Assembly (NCBI GenBank): GCA_040388375.1
Contig: JAZKBU010000005.1
Span: forward strand, 1 to 64,000
DNA: 64,000 nt
Origin: Bacteroidota bacterium
GTDB taxonomy: Bacteria; Bacteroidota; Bacteroidia; UKL13-3
Direction of reading: 5' to 3'
Positions within the stretch are counted from its first letter, which is position 1. Every line of letters begins with the position of its first letter. The position numbers and the translations under genes were made by a program. This document shows positions 54,571-63,812 of this stretch, piece by piece. The notes beneath the pieces are model-generated. The model was not told the origin of the DNA. It ran no database searches and was given only the letters and a program-made list of their open reading frames with translations.

Positions 54571-54990
54571 TTATCCTTTTATTAAATCATCAATGAATGC
54601 ATCCGTCAATTTTCGTTCTTTTATTTGTGCCCAACTACCGTTTGTCGCTGGAAAAGCATTTCTACAATAACCTGCTTTATTTTCAAAATCAAATAGTGCA
54701 TGATAGTAGTTATTAATAGATAAAAAAGCTTTCGTAAAATCAGGTGTCCATAAAATTTTGATGGTGGATGTTTTGTGTTTGTCCGTTACACTTGCTACAT
54801 CATAAATATGAAGAGCATCTAGTATAGTTTGGTTGTTATTGTTATCAATAGCATAAAAATAACCGGTTTCCCCGTCATCCTCAAATGCTACAGCATAACC
54901 ATTGTCTGTAATACTATCTATAAAAGTATCATCACCTACATTAAATAGCTGTTCTTTGTAAATGAGTAATGTTGGTTTGTTACTAAACAT
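54571..54990 (-). CDS. DUF2251-like small protein
   Basis: 139 residues, soluble. The segment YAVAFEDDGETGYFYAID (about 32-49) is typical of DUF2251, and the rest fits its length (ILWTPDFTKAFLSINNYYHALFDFENKAGYCRNAFP). Such proteins often occur beside polymorphic toxin genes as immunity-like proteins, but no toxin is seen here. Confidence 0.75.
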   Translation of the reverse strand: MFSNKPTLLIYKEQLFNVGDDTFIDSITDNGYAVAFEDDGETGYFYAIDNNNNQTILDALHIYDVASVTDKHKTSTIKILWTPDFTKAFLSINNYYHALFDFENKAGYCRNAFPATNGSWAQIKERKLTDAFIDDLIKG

Positions 54991-55012
54991 GGTGGTTTAA
55001 AGAATTTCGTTG

Positions 55013-55573
55013 TTAAAACTTTATTTTATCTCGTTTGCAAAAGTATTTTGCGTCAATGGCTGAAGTCATACAACTATTGCCATAATAAATTTTATTGTTA
55101 TAAGGTGTAACGGTGGTATCACCTTTACTATCAATATTCCGAAAAACTTTTGCACTATTCCATCCATAAATAATAGAGATAGTTTGATCATGCTTATTAC
55201 ATTTTGGACAAATCGTTTTGCCAAAATGTTTTTTGTAATCTTTGGGTATTTTAAAGGTCAATAAAATAGTGTCCTTATCCGTTGGTTTTATTGTTTGCAT
55301 ATAGGTAGCTTTTGTAGCTATGTCACTATAGTAAATGTCAAATGCTGTTTCCGCGTTTGCAGAAATGCTAAATGTTCCATCCTCATCAATAATATCTTGT
55401 CCAATAACCAATGTGTCAACCATGAATTCAATGGAGAGCCCCCAAACAGTATTTTTATTATCTGTAATAACTTTTCCTAAGAAAATAGTTTCCTTTTTTG
55501 GTGTTGCAAAACCCAAACATAAAAAGGTCAATATAGTTAGTGTAAGTATTTTGTATTTGTTTTCTTTGGTCAT
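55013..55573 (-). CDS. Secreted protein of unknown function with CxxC motif
   Basis: 186 residues. Signal peptide (about 1-23, LTILTFLCLGFATP). An all-beta transthyretin-like N-terminal half (GKVITDNKNTVWG, VDTLVIGQDIIDEDGTFSIS), as in carboxypeptidase-regulatory-like domains, then CPKCNKHD near 125 and two more C-terminal cysteines (NSCMT, YFCKR). Function unknown. It is 22 nt upstream of the DUF2251-like gene. Confidence 0.72.
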   Translation of the reverse strand: MTKENKYKILTLTILTFLCLGFATPKKETIFLGKVITDNKNTVWGLSIEFMVDTLVIGQDIIDEDGTFSISANAETAFDIYYSDIATKATYMQTIKPTDKDTILLTFKIPKDYKKHFGKTICPKCNKHDQTISIIYGWNSAKVFRNIDSKGDTTVTPYNNKIYYGNSCMTSAIDAKYFCKRDKIKF

Positions 55574-55654
55574 GAACTATTGCTAAAGTCGTTTTTGCTA
55601 TGTTACGCAGCCTTGGAAACGAAGATAAAAATAAAATTGAAAACGAAAGGCTTT

Positions 55655-55682
55655 GTAAAGACGTTGCATGCAACGTCTCTAC
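55655..55682. repeat. Dispersed palindrome, copy 2
   Basis: Identical to the copy at 53431-53458. It lies 24 nt before the start of the 42-bp hairpin array, in the same 795-nt non-coding gap. Confidence 0.85.
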
Positions 55683-55706
55683 GCATTCCGCATTTCATTG
55701 CCTTTA

Positions 55707-56377
55707 AAAATGAAGGAGTACTAAATGACTTAATTTACTACACCTCCAAAACTAAAGGAGCATAAAACTATTTAATTTAGTGCTCCTTGAAAGCCGAAGG
55801 AGTATAAAAGCACTTCATTTATTACTACCTAAAAACCGAAGGTGTATAAAACTATTTAATTTAGTGCTCCTTCAAAACTGAAGGAGCATAAAAGCATTTA
55901 ATTTATGGCAGGGTAAAAACTGAACCTGCCACCAAAAAGTATTTTACATATAGGGTAAAAACTGAGACAGTATGGAAAAACTATTTTTACTATATGTTAG
56001 AAACTGAACATGCCATAAAAAAGTATTTTACTACATGTACAAAACTGAACATGCCACCAAAAAGTATTTTACATATAGGGTAAAAACCGGGACAGTATGA
56101 AAAAACTATTTTTACTATATGGTAAAAACTGAACATGCCACTCAAAAGTATTTTACATGCATGTATAAAACTGAACATATATGAAAAACATGTTTTAGAT
56201 ACACATTAGAAATTGAACATATACCAAAAAAGTATTTTATATACATGTATAAAACTGAACATATATGAAAAACATGTTTTTGGTACACATTAGAAATTGA
56301 ACATATACCAAAAAACTATTTTAAGTATATGGTAAAAACTGAGCCTGTCACCCAAAAGGTTTGTCTTATTAAATTGA
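55707..56377 (+). repeat. Tandem array of 42-bp hairpin units (array 2)
   Basis: Sixteen units. Starts are at 55707, 55749, 55791, 55833, 55875, 55917, 55959, 56001, 56042, 56084, 56126, 56168, 56210, 56252, 56294 and 56336: spacing 42 bp throughout, 41 once. Each begins AAACTGAA-like and has an AT-rich linker (TATAAAAGCATTTAATTTAT or AAAAGTATTTTAC types). Arms flanking the AAAACT core are complementary but differ between units: TGCTCCTTC/GAAGGAGCA (55865-55888), CTCCTT/AAGGAG (55783-55802), TGGCAGG/CCTGCCA (55906-55931), ACCT/AGGT (55827-55843). The first five units use GGAG stems, later ones mostly GAACAT. The last unit touches the 3' end of the putAbiC gene. Confidence 0.93.
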
Positions 56378-57388
56378 TATAAACTTAAAAGTATTTTTAG
56401 TTTTTGGATAATATTCAATATGCTTAGGATCTAAAAGTAAACTTGGTTGGAGATTTTTAAATAAATGATAATAATCTAAATTTTCTTTGAATTTATAATC
56501 ATTAGTTTTATCAATTCCAAGTGGACTTATACAGTTATAGAATAGGACTATCAATTGAGAATTTGAAAGTTGTGCTTGGATTAAATTAATATAATATTTT
56601 TCGTCTTTATATATTTCTTTTCGTTCTTGTATTGCAAACTCAATTGTATTATTAATGTATCTAAAAAAGTGTCCTAATTCACTATTAGTCTCTAAAAAGA
56701 ATTCTCTGAATAGATAGCCAACATATTCTTGTTCATTTAGAATATCTCTCCGTAACCATAGCTTTAAATCTTTATGGAATTGACCCTCACCATGCGCTAA
56801 ACTATATTCACTATAAAACTCTTGAATTGTTTCAATTGTAATATCCTTTTTGTCTTTATTAAATACATCTTTATGATTATTTATTATTGGTAGAATAGCT
56901 CTGTTTTGAAGTTGATAGTTTCTTTCCATTTGCTGAAATGAGACATGTTCTACATCAGTGTTATCTAGTTCAAATACGGCATTGTAGAAAGGTTTCATGT
57001 TTATGATCAATCCAGTAAAAAAGTTTTTATTATTAATATCTTTAAAATCTTTACTTAAACTATGTATCATATCTAACATTTTAAAAAAGGTAGACTCAAA
57101 TTGTTGCTTATGCAAATAACTTTGTTGTAGTTCCAGTTGCTCTCGTGTTTTCTTTAATTCAATTTCCTGTAAGTCATAAGTTTTTCTTATATATATAAGG
57201 GCAATAGTCGCAACAAGAGTTCCAATAATACCTCCAATAAAACCACCTAGTCCTCCAATTGAGCCAAATATATCTTCATGAGGATTTATAATTTTTATAG
57301 TCAAAACTATTTGAACTATTATGATTGTTATAATTATACCAAGGGCTATTAGTATTTTATCAAGAGGGTTTTCATGTTTGTTTTTCAT
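56369..57388 (-). CDS. Putative phage abortive infection protein (putAbiC family)
   Basis: 339 residues. Two transmembrane helices at the N-terminus (about 12-34 and 42-66), a coiled coil (LQEIELKKTREQLELQQSYL), then the putAbiC (PF16872) domain: QFESTFFKMLDMIHSLS, LGHFFRYINNTIEFAI and INLIQAQLSNSQLIVLFYNC are the conserved blocks. Family proteins are predicted membrane-anchored abortive-infection factors; the mechanism is not established. It has its own consensus promoter. Its 3' end runs into the hairpin array, so the array would be at the end of its transcript, as reverse complement. Confidence 0.85.
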   Translation of the reverse strand: MKNKHENPLDKILIALGIIITIIIVQIVLTIKIINPHEDIFGSIGGLGGFIGGIIGTLVATIALIYIRKTYDLQEIELKKTREQLELQQSYLHKQQFESTFFKMLDMIHSLSKDFKDINNKNFFTGLIINMKPFYNAVFELDNTDVEHVSFQQMERNYQLQNRAILPIINNHKDVFNKDKKDITIETIQEFYSEYSLAHGEGQFHKDLKLWLRRDILNEQEYVGYLFREFFLETNSELGHFFRYINNTIEFAIQERKEIYKDEKYYINLIQAQLSNSQLIVLFYNCISPLGIDKTNDYKFKENLDYYHLFKNLQPSLLLDPKHIEYYPKTKNTFKFISI

Positions 57389-57410
57389 AAGTTAATTTCA
57401 AGGCTTATAA

Positions 57411-57440
57411 CAAATATATACTTAGCAATTCCTCTGGCAA
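57411..57440 (-). promoter_or_regulatory. Promoter of the putAbiC gene
   Basis: On the minus strand TTG (57438-57440), a 19-nt spacer and TATATTTG (57411-57418) match the Bacteroidota consensus exactly. Start of transcription would be about 17 nt before the ATG. Confidence 0.78.
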
Positions 57441-57543
57441 GAGCAGAAACACTCTTTTTTATCAATCTAAATATTTAAAGTTTAGCTAATTTTCTTAGCA
57501 GAAATTTCCCTTACAAAATAAATTTTTAAAGTATCATTGCTAC

Positions 57544-60500
57544 ATGGTAAAAAACAAAGAATCATTTACCGATTTATTAGCCAAACTCAATACGCAGCAA
57601 GCCGAAGCCGTTCAGCAGATAGAAGGTCCTATGCTGGTAATAGCCGGGCCGGGAACGGGTAAAACCCAGATACTGGCTACCCGTATAGCCAATATACTGG
57701 AGCAAACGGATGCGCATGCAGAAAGTATATTGTGCTTAACTTATACCGATGCCGGTACCATAGCCATGCGCAAGCGCCTGTTAGATATTATAGGCACCGA
57801 TGCCTACCGCATAGATATATTTACCTTCCATGCTTTTTGCAATACCGTTATACAAGATAACCTGGAATATTTTGGGGTACGCAGCTTAGATGCCATCAGC
57901 GAGCTGGAACAGATAAAATTTGTACAGGATATAATAGACGATTTTGCAGCCGACAATCCGTTAAAAAGATATACAGGCGAAATATATTACGAGACCAAAC
58001 GCCTGCTTAACCTGTACCAGGTAATGAAGCGCGAAAACTGGTCGGCAGAACTGATTATAGTTAAAATAGAGGAGTACCTGAACGAGCTGCCAACCCGCGA
58101 TGAATTTATATACAAACGCAATGGCAAAGGCTACAAGGCTGGCGATATAAAACAAGCCGCTTACGATAAGGAAGTACAGAAAATGAATGCCCTGCGTGCC
58201 GCAGCGCTTACCTTTAATACCTACCAGGCCAAGCTAAAAACGCATAACCGCTACGACTTTGCCGACATGATTCTGTGGGTGATAAACGCCTTTAAAAACG
58301 AGCCCAACATGTTGGCCCAATACCAGGAAAAATACCTGTACTTTTTGGTTGATGAATACCAAGATACGAGTGGAGCGCAAAACGATTTATTGTTTTTATT
58401 GCTCAATAATATAGAGCAGCCCAATGTATTTGCCGTAGGCGATGACGACCAGTCCATATTCCGTTTTCAGGGAGCCAACGTAGAAAACATAAGCAACTAT
58501 ATTAATAAATATAACCGGCAAGGTTTAGCCACAGTTACGCTTACCCAAAACTACCGCAGCAGCCAGCTTATATTAAATGCAGCCAAAGCTATTATAAGCC
58601 AGAACGAGTTGCGTTTGGATAGTGATAAGCTGTTGGTGGCAAGCAACCCAACTTATGCCGACTTGGCCATAAACCCTGCCATCTATGCGTATTACAATGC
58701 TGCCCACGAAAGCACCCATATAGCCGAACAAATAAAAGCCCTGCAAGATGAAGGTGTATTGTTAAGCGAAATAGCCGTATTGTACCATAAGCATGCGCAA
58801 GCCGATGATTTAATAACATGGTTGCAACACCACCAAATACCCATAAATACCCGCAGGCATGCCAATGCTTTTGACGAAGTGCTGGTGAAAAAAATAGTAA
58901 CTATTTTACGTTATATCCATGCCGAATTAAACCGCCCCAACAGTGGTGAGCATTTGTTATTTGAAATATTGCATTACCAGTTTTTTAATATACCACCTAT
59001 TGAAATAGCCAGACTGGCCAATACCATTACCCTTAAAAACAATACAGGCGATTACGATAAACCAAAGCTGCAATGGCGCGATGCATTGGTGAATACCTTT
59101 GTAAAAGCCAAAGTAGATTTACTCACCGAAAACAAAAAGACGATAGAAGCATTTACCAATGCATCTAACCAAATAGAAAAGTGGATAGGCAATGCCGTAA
59201 ACTTAACCTTACAGCAGTTGGTAAAAGAAATTATAAACGACAGTGGCTTGCTGTTTGAAGCCCTGCAAAGCGAAGAGCGCACTTACAATATGCAGTTGTT
59301 GCATACCTTTTTCGATTTTGTAAAAAGCGAGTGCGCCCGCAATACCAAGCTTGCCTTAAAACAACTGGTTGAAACCATTGACCTGATGGAAAATGAAAGC
59401 GTAAGCCTGCCTACGCAAAAGCTGGTATACAACCCCAATGGCGTTAATTTTATTACCACACACTCCTCCAAAGGTTTGGAGTTTGAGTATGTTTTTATTA
59501 TAGGCGCCAATGCCAACGTATGGGAAAAGGCCCGCAAAATGAGCACCTATTCCTTACCCGATACTTTGTTTGAAATATCGAAAGAGAACGATATAGAAGA
59601 GAAAAGGCGCTTGTTTTATGTAGCCATGACCCGTGCCAAAAAACAATTATCCATCAGCTATCTACTGCACGATAACAATGGCAAAGAATTAGAAAAAAGC
59701 CAGTTTGTAGCCGAGCTGGAAGAGTATGGAAACATACCCACCACCAGCTATACCGCCTCAGCCGAAGCCCTTACCCAATTTGAATTAACGGTATGGCAAA
59801 ACCAGCAAATAGCTGCCCACAACGATTTATTTGCCAACGATTTTGTAGATGAGTTGCTCGATAAATACTCGTTAAGCGTTACCCATTTAAGCAGCTATTT
59901 AAAATGCCCTACCGCTTTTTATTTTAACAGCTTAATAAAAGTACCCGCTCCTTTAAGTGCCAGCATGACCTTTGGTAGTGCTGTGCATCATGCCTTAGAG
60001 CAATTGTTCCGTAAAATGAATGCCAGTGAGGAAAAACATTTTGCGGCCATTGAAGACATGGTAAAAGACTTTAACTGGTATATGCGCAGGTACGAGCAAA
60101 ACTTTACCGCTAAAGAATACAAATTACGCAAAGAGTATGGCGATCAGTTTTTACCCAAATACTATAACCACTATATTAAAGACTGGAATAAAATAACGAG
60201 CGTGGAGCGAAGCTTGCGCAATGTGGTAGTAAACAATGTTCCTTTAAATGGTAAGCTGGATAAGCTGGAGTTTGACGGTAAAATAGTAAACGTGGTAGAT
60301 TACAAAACGGGCAACTACGAAAATGCCAACGATAAGTTTAAGCTGCCCAATGCAGCCCAGGTAGCTACCGATGAAACACAAGGCAAAGAACCCAAGTTTG
60401 AAGATAAATACGGTGGCGATTACTGGCGACAAGCGGTGTTTTATAAAATACTAATGGATTATGATCAGTCGCCACAAACCAAAGACTGGCAAATGCGCAC

Positions 60501-60759
60501 AGCTGAGTTCGACTTTGTAGAGCCCAACAAAAAAACAGGCGAGTTTAAAAAGATACGTGTCGCCATTACCCCGCAGGATATTGAAATGGTAATAGGGCAG
60601 ATAGAATATGCGTATGCCAAAATAAAAGCCAAGCAGTTTAGCCAGGGTTGCGGCAAAGAAGATTGCCATTGGTGTACCTTTACCACAAACTACTATACCA
60701 ATAAAAACAAAGTAATTGATTTAAGTACTGCTCACGAGGCCGCTGAGGAGGAAGGTTAA
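57544..60759 (+). CDS. UvrD-family helicase fused to AddB-type PD-(D/E)XK nuclease
   Basis: 1071 residues. SF1A helicase: Walker A GPGTGKT (35-41), DEYQDTS, GDDDQSIFRFQGAN, QNYRSS, THSSKGLEFEYVFI and RRLFYVAMTRAKKQL. From about 775 a RecB/AddB-like nuclease (PDDEXK_1) follows: SSYLKCPTAFYF, FGSAVHHALEQLF, GKLDKLEF (metal Asp), VVDYKTGNY (D-x-K near 917) and QAVFYKIL. Four cysteines (in LKCP and the C-terminal CGKEDCHWC at about 1035-1043) fit the AddB-type iron-sulfur staple. A single-chain double-strand-break resection enzyme is likely. Codons are richer in G+C than in the adjoining putAbiC gene. No partner subunit is nearby. Confidence 0.92.
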   Translation: MVKNKESFTDLLAKLNTQQAEAVQQIEGPMLVIAGPGTGKTQILATRIANILEQTDAHAESILCLTYTDAGTIAMRKRLLDIIGTDAYRIDIFTFHAFCNTVIQDNLEYFGVRSLDAISELEQIKFVQDIIDDFAADNPLKRYTGEIYYETKRLLNLYQVMKRENWSAELIIVKIEEYLNELPTRDEFIYKRNGKGYKAGDIKQAAYDKEVQKMNALRAAALTFNTYQAKLKTHNRYDFADMILWVINAFKNEPNMLAQYQEKYLYFLVDEYQDTSGAQNDLLFLLLNNIEQPNVFAVGDDDQSIFRFQGANVENISNYINKYNRQGLATVTLTQNYRSSQLILNAAKAIISQNELRLDSDKLLVASNPTYADLAINPAIYAYYNAAHESTHIAEQIKALQDEGVLLSEIAVLYHKHAQADDLITWLQHHQIPINTRRHANAFDEVLVKKIVTILRYIHAELNRPNSGEHLLFEILHYQFFNIPPIEIARLANTITLKNNTGDYDKPKLQWRDALVNTFVKAKVDLLTENKKTIEAFTNASNQIEKWIGNAVNLTLQQLVKEIINDSGLLFEALQSEERTYNMQLLHTFFDFVKSECARNTKLALKQLVETIDLMENESVSLPTQKLVYNPNGVNFITTHSSKGLEFEYVFIIGANANVWEKARKMSTYSLPDTLFEISKENDIEEKRRLFYVAMTRAKKQLSISYLLHDNNGKELEKSQFVAELEEYGNIPTTSYTASAEALTQFELTVWQNQQIAAHNDLFANDFVDELLDKYSLSVTHLSSYLKCPTAFYFNSLIKVPAPLSASMTFGSAVHHALEQLFRKMNASEEKHFAAIEDMVKDFNWYMRRYEQNFTAKEYKLRKEYGDQFLPKYYNHYIKDWNKITSVERSLRNVVVNNVPLNGKLDKLEFDGKIVNVVDYKTGNYENANDKFKLPNAAQVATDETQGKEPKFEDKYGGDYWRQAVFYKILMDYDQSPQTKDWQMRTAEFDFVEPNKKTGEFKKIRVAITPQDIEMVIGQIEYAYAKIKAKQFSQGCGKEDCHWCTFTTNYYTNKNKVIDLSTAHEAAEEEG

Positions 60760-61139
60760 TTGGTTGATATTGTTGAATGGTTATATTGTTAGTACTGAAT
60801 TATAGTTAGGAGGTGTGCGTTGGCCCGACAAAAAAGCGAGCCGCGCATCAGGCCCTGCGCGCAGAAGCATTTTTTTGTCTAGACTTTTTGCTTACTTTTT
60901 TGTCAATGAAAAAAGTAAGATATTAAAAAACGTTATGAAGCTATCGGAACAATCCTTTTGATAATAATAGGGAAAGGCAAGTGATTGAAATGGCTTCACT
61001 GCGTTCGCCATAACGTATGTTGAGCGTAGCCGAAACATATTTTTTGTGTTCTCTTCCGATAGCTCCCGATAACTATCGGGACGGAATTCGCTCGAACTGA
61101 CTAATAATTAAAAATTTTATTGATACAATAAGTGCTAAA
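60760..61139. other. Non-coding gap with small inverted repeats
   Basis: No gene is seen. It holds the perfect hairpin CCCGATA-AC-TATCGGG (61065-61080) and an inverted pair GCTATCGGAA (60940-60949) and TTCCGATAGC (61054-61063) that share the ATCGG core, plus a short GC-rich patch (60826-60870) that stands out from the AT-rich surroundings. Confidence 0.6.
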
Positions 61140-62093
61140 CTAAAACACTTTACTGGCTATGGCTTTGGTTGTTTCAGCCAAACCCATGGTATAATAATGC
61201 AATACAGGCGTACCTGCCGCTTTCAACTCTTTCGATTGTTGAATAGCCCATTCAATACCCACTTGTTTTACCGCTTTGTCGTCCTTGCATTTTTCCACTT
61301 CGTTGGTCAATGCTTCCGGTAAATCAATATGGAATACTTTAGGTAAAATAGACATTTGCTTTTTAGTAGTCAGTGGTTTTAAGCCCGGAATAATTGGTAC
61401 CGTAATACCCATATCGCGTACCGTTTTTACAAAGTCTAAAAACTTCTCATTGTTAAAAAACATTTGCGTAACAATGTACTCAGCCCCTGCATCTACTTTG
61501 GCTTTTAACCATTTTAAATCAGAGCTCATATTAGGCGCTTCGTAATGTTTTTCAGGATAACCCGATACCGATATACAAAAGTTAGACTGACTGGCATTTT
61601 CCAAATCAGGGTCTAAGTATATGCCGTTGTTCATGTTCTTCACCTGGTGCAACAGCTCCAACGAAGTTTTGTTGCCATCAGGCTCAGGCGTAAAGTTGGG
61701 TTCGTTTTTAATATTATCCCCACGCAATACCAATACATTGTCAACGCCCAAAAAGTTCAATTCAATTAAAGCATTTTCGGTTTCCTCTTTGCTAAAGCCG
61801 CCACAAATTAAATGAGGTACTGTATCTATTTTGTATTTATTCATTAAAGCCGCACAAATAGCTACCGTTCCCGGGCGTTTGCGGGTATATACCTTATCAA
61901 ATCCACCATCGCTTCTTTTGCGCAATACATACTCTTCGCGGTGGTAAGTTACATCAATAAAAGCAGGCTTAAACTCCATCAGCGGGTCAATACCGTTGAA
62001 AACAGAATTAATATCTTTACCCTTTAAAGGCGGTAATATTTCAATGGAAAATAAAGTGCTTTTAGCGTTGTTGATGATATCGGTAACTCTCAT
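61140..62093 (-). CDS. metF: 5,10-methylenetetrahydrofolate reductase
   Basis: 317 residues; reduces 5,10-methylene-THF to 5-methyl-THF with FAD for methionine synthesis. TIM-barrel blocks: FSIEILPPLKGKDI (catalytic Glu), FIDVTYHREEY, TVPHLICGGFSKEE, NVLVLRGDNIKNEP (the RGD folate/FAD motif), ISVSGYPEKHYEAP, AGAEYIVTQMFFNNEKFLDF and VPIIPGLKPLTTKKQ. Normal length. The -7 box TACATTTG (minus strand) lies 19 nt upstream. Confidence 0.96.
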   Translation of the reverse strand: MRVTDIINNAKSTLFSIEILPPLKGKDINSVFNGIDPLMEFKPAFIDVTYHREEYVLRKRSDGGFDKVYTRKRPGTVAICAALMNKYKIDTVPHLICGGFSKEETENALIELNFLGVDNVLVLRGDNIKNEPNFTPEPDGNKTSLELLHQVKNMNNGIYLDPDLENASQSNFCISVSGYPEKHYEAPNMSSDLKWLKAKVDAGAEYIVTQMFFNNEKFLDFVKTVRDMGITVPIIPGLKPLTTKKQMSILPKVFHIDLPEALTNEVEKCKDDKAVKQVGIEWAIQQSKELKAAGTPVLHYYTMGLAETTKAIASKVF

Positions 62094-62111
62094 GAAAGGG
62101 GATTAATTGGA

Positions 62112-62119
62112 CAAATGTA
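62112..62119 (-). promoter_or_regulatory. Bacteroidota -7 promoter box of metF
   Basis: TACATTTG on the minus strand, 19 nt before the metF ATG. The -33 position reads CTGG rather than TTG. The rest of the gap up to 62451 shows no gene; two overlapping short frames there have no start context or recognisable protein character. Confidence 0.55.
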
Positions 62120-62451
62120 TAATTACTTCACTTATATACCAGTAAATTTTATAGCAATAGGTTTTTTATATTGATAGATAGCTTGTTTTGTTATGAAAAG
62201 GGGTGGGGAAGGGGGCTCGAACTCAAAGGTCAATTTGAGCGGAGTTGCTTTCCGTGGTAATGTCTTCTGAGCAAGGGCTGTGTTTGGTGTTGTTGAAGGC
62301 CGTATTGTTTTCTATAATTACTACCAACTTTATGCTCGCGGACTTATGCAGTTGCCAATTACGGAACGAAAATCTGTCAACCAAGATAAAAAATAATGCA
62401 AAACTAAATGCTGAATTTAAGAGTGATAACGGCAACTGCGCAAGATTGCTG

Positions 62452-63084
62452 TTAGCTGCTGGTTTTTCTTTCAAATTTCAAGTCTGCCGCTTTTAATAAT
62501 TGTAAAAAACGTCCAATTTCTGTTGATTCTACTGCGGTATTACTAGGGTCATTTTGTATGGTTGTAATTATAGTTTCTAATGTAAGAAATTCAATTTTTA
62601 CTTTAAATCCTTCTTCTCCGCTCAAACTGTCAAGAAAAAGTTGGTTGTTACAAAAGTCATTTACATATCTGCTATTGTTTAATTTTGTCACAGCTATAAT
62701 ATAGTTAAATTGTTTTTGTTTTGTCTCTTCGAATATTTTGTTTCTAAACGCTTTTGACCAAATAGGGTCAGTCAATTCACGAAAAGATTTCCAAACTTCT
62801 CGCCCACTTACTTTTGTCGAGTGCTTCTCAGGGTCAGATAACCAATGCAAATGTTTCTCAACATTAAAACCACCCTGCCAAGATTTGCAAGTAACAACAT
62901 TAGTTGTCTTTTTTTGTAAGTTGACCGAGAGAATGTCAATGTCTGAGTGAACACTATATTTGTTTTTTTCTTCTTTTTTTATTGAGCTTTGGTCAGGCCG
63001 ATATTTTACATTGTGTTTTGTAAAAGTTGCAACTTGTCTTAAAAAGTAGCCGTCAATTAATTGTTCTAATATGTCTTCTTTCAT
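62452..63084 (-). CDS. PD-(D/E)XK-like protein of unknown function, altered active site
   Basis: 210 residues, soluble. The region VHSDIDILSVNLQKKTTNVV-TCKSWQGG has the layout of a restriction-type nuclease core (D48/D50, a hairpin, then x-x-K67), but the Glu normally two residues before the Lys is Thr65. The remaining chain contains a long loop (HLHWLSDPEKHSTKVSGREV) and a C-terminal helix. It may be an inactive nuclease fold or a protein with shifted catalytic residues; the family is not firmly identified. Confidence 0.65.
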   Translation of the reverse strand: MKEDILEQLIDGYFLRQVATFTKHNVKYRPDQSSIKKEEKNKYSVHSDIDILSVNLQKKTTNVVTCKSWQGGFNVEKHLHWLSDPEKHSTKVSGREVWKSFRELTDPIWSKAFRNKIFEETKQKQFNYIIAVTKLNNSRYVNDFCNNQLFLDSLSGEEGFKVKIEFLTLETIITTIQNDPSNTAVESTEIGRFLQLLKAADLKFERKTSS

Positions 63085-63215
63085 TTTTCGTGTCGTGTTT
63101 AAACTTGGAGCTGCATCTACCCGAAGGGTGGGATTTATACCACAAAACTATCTTTGGAACACGAAACCCCACCTTTTTGGTAGGCGCTGTTGCGCGTTCG
63201 TATTACTTTCACCTG

Positions 63216-63500
63216 CTAAGACTGTCGTTCCATTGATGCAGAAATATCATTTAAAATGTCTGACATTTCTTGAAGGCCTATTCTGTCTCTTTGTATGCAT
63301 GCACGAATTAACAATGTCATATCTTCAATTGGAATTTCGCTCGAACCATGAGGACTGAATTTGCCCTCTTCATTATAAACTGCTCTTCTAATAGATTCAG
63401 TTTGCTCGTCTACTGGATTATTTTCTGTCCAAGTAGAAACTCCTATTTGAATTTCGTGATTATCAAGACTAGGATGTGGAAATGCTTCTCTTACTTTCAT
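63216..63500 (-). CDS. Small protein of unknown function
   Basis: 94 residues, soluble: a beta N-terminus (EIQIGVSTWTENNP), then SIRRAVYNEEGKFSPHGSSE and a helical C-terminus (IEDMTLLIRACIQRDRIGLQ). The pattern suggests a small adaptor or immunity-like protein; no family recognised. It is 131 nt from the PD-(D/E)XK-like gene with a GGTGGG/CCCACC inverted repeat (63127-63132, 63168-63173) between, so co-transcription is uncertain. Confidence 0.6.
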   Translation of the reverse strand: MKVREAFPHPSLDNHEIQIGVSTWTENNPVDEQTESIRRAVYNEEGKFSPHGSSEIPIEDMTLLIRACIQRDRIGLQEMSDILNDISASMERQS

Positions 63501-63812
63501 AGAATTTTATTTTTTAAATTAATATTGTTATTGCAATCTTTGTGTTCGTGTTACTTTGACTATAATGCGGTGCAGTGACAAGTCAGTACATCTTGTGTAT
63601 TATTTTAGCTTTGTGTAACTTCTATTGCAAATCTTGCATTATATGCTTTACAAATACAAGAGTATAAATACCCTTTTTTCGTAGTATAAATACTCTTTTT
63701 TTATACCCGTTGTTATGAAACAAATAGGTGTTTGACTTTTATCCTATTTGTTTTCAGTCATTTAAAGCCACATAGGTACAAGCAGTTCTATTTAGCCAGG
63801 CAAAGCGGGTTC

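Noticed and set aside
55990-56178. Short minus-strand protein with 14-residue repeats
   Set aside because: The frame exists only because the DNA repeat is 42 bp (14 codons); it breaks at the 41-bp unit and has no start context.
55707-56377. CRISPR array
   Set aside because: Units are not exact repeats separated by unique spacers; similarity runs through the whole 42-bp unit, arms vary in a paired way, and no cas gene is in the window.
62223-62496. Two overlapping 83-residue frames between metF and the PD-(D/E)XK-like gene
   Set aside because: They lie on opposite strands over the same bases and show no signal, domain or start context.
63127-63173. GGTGGG/CCCACC inverted repeat as a terminator
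   Set aside because: Arms are only 6 bp around a 35-nt loop, and the T run is on the wrong side for the minus-strand gene.
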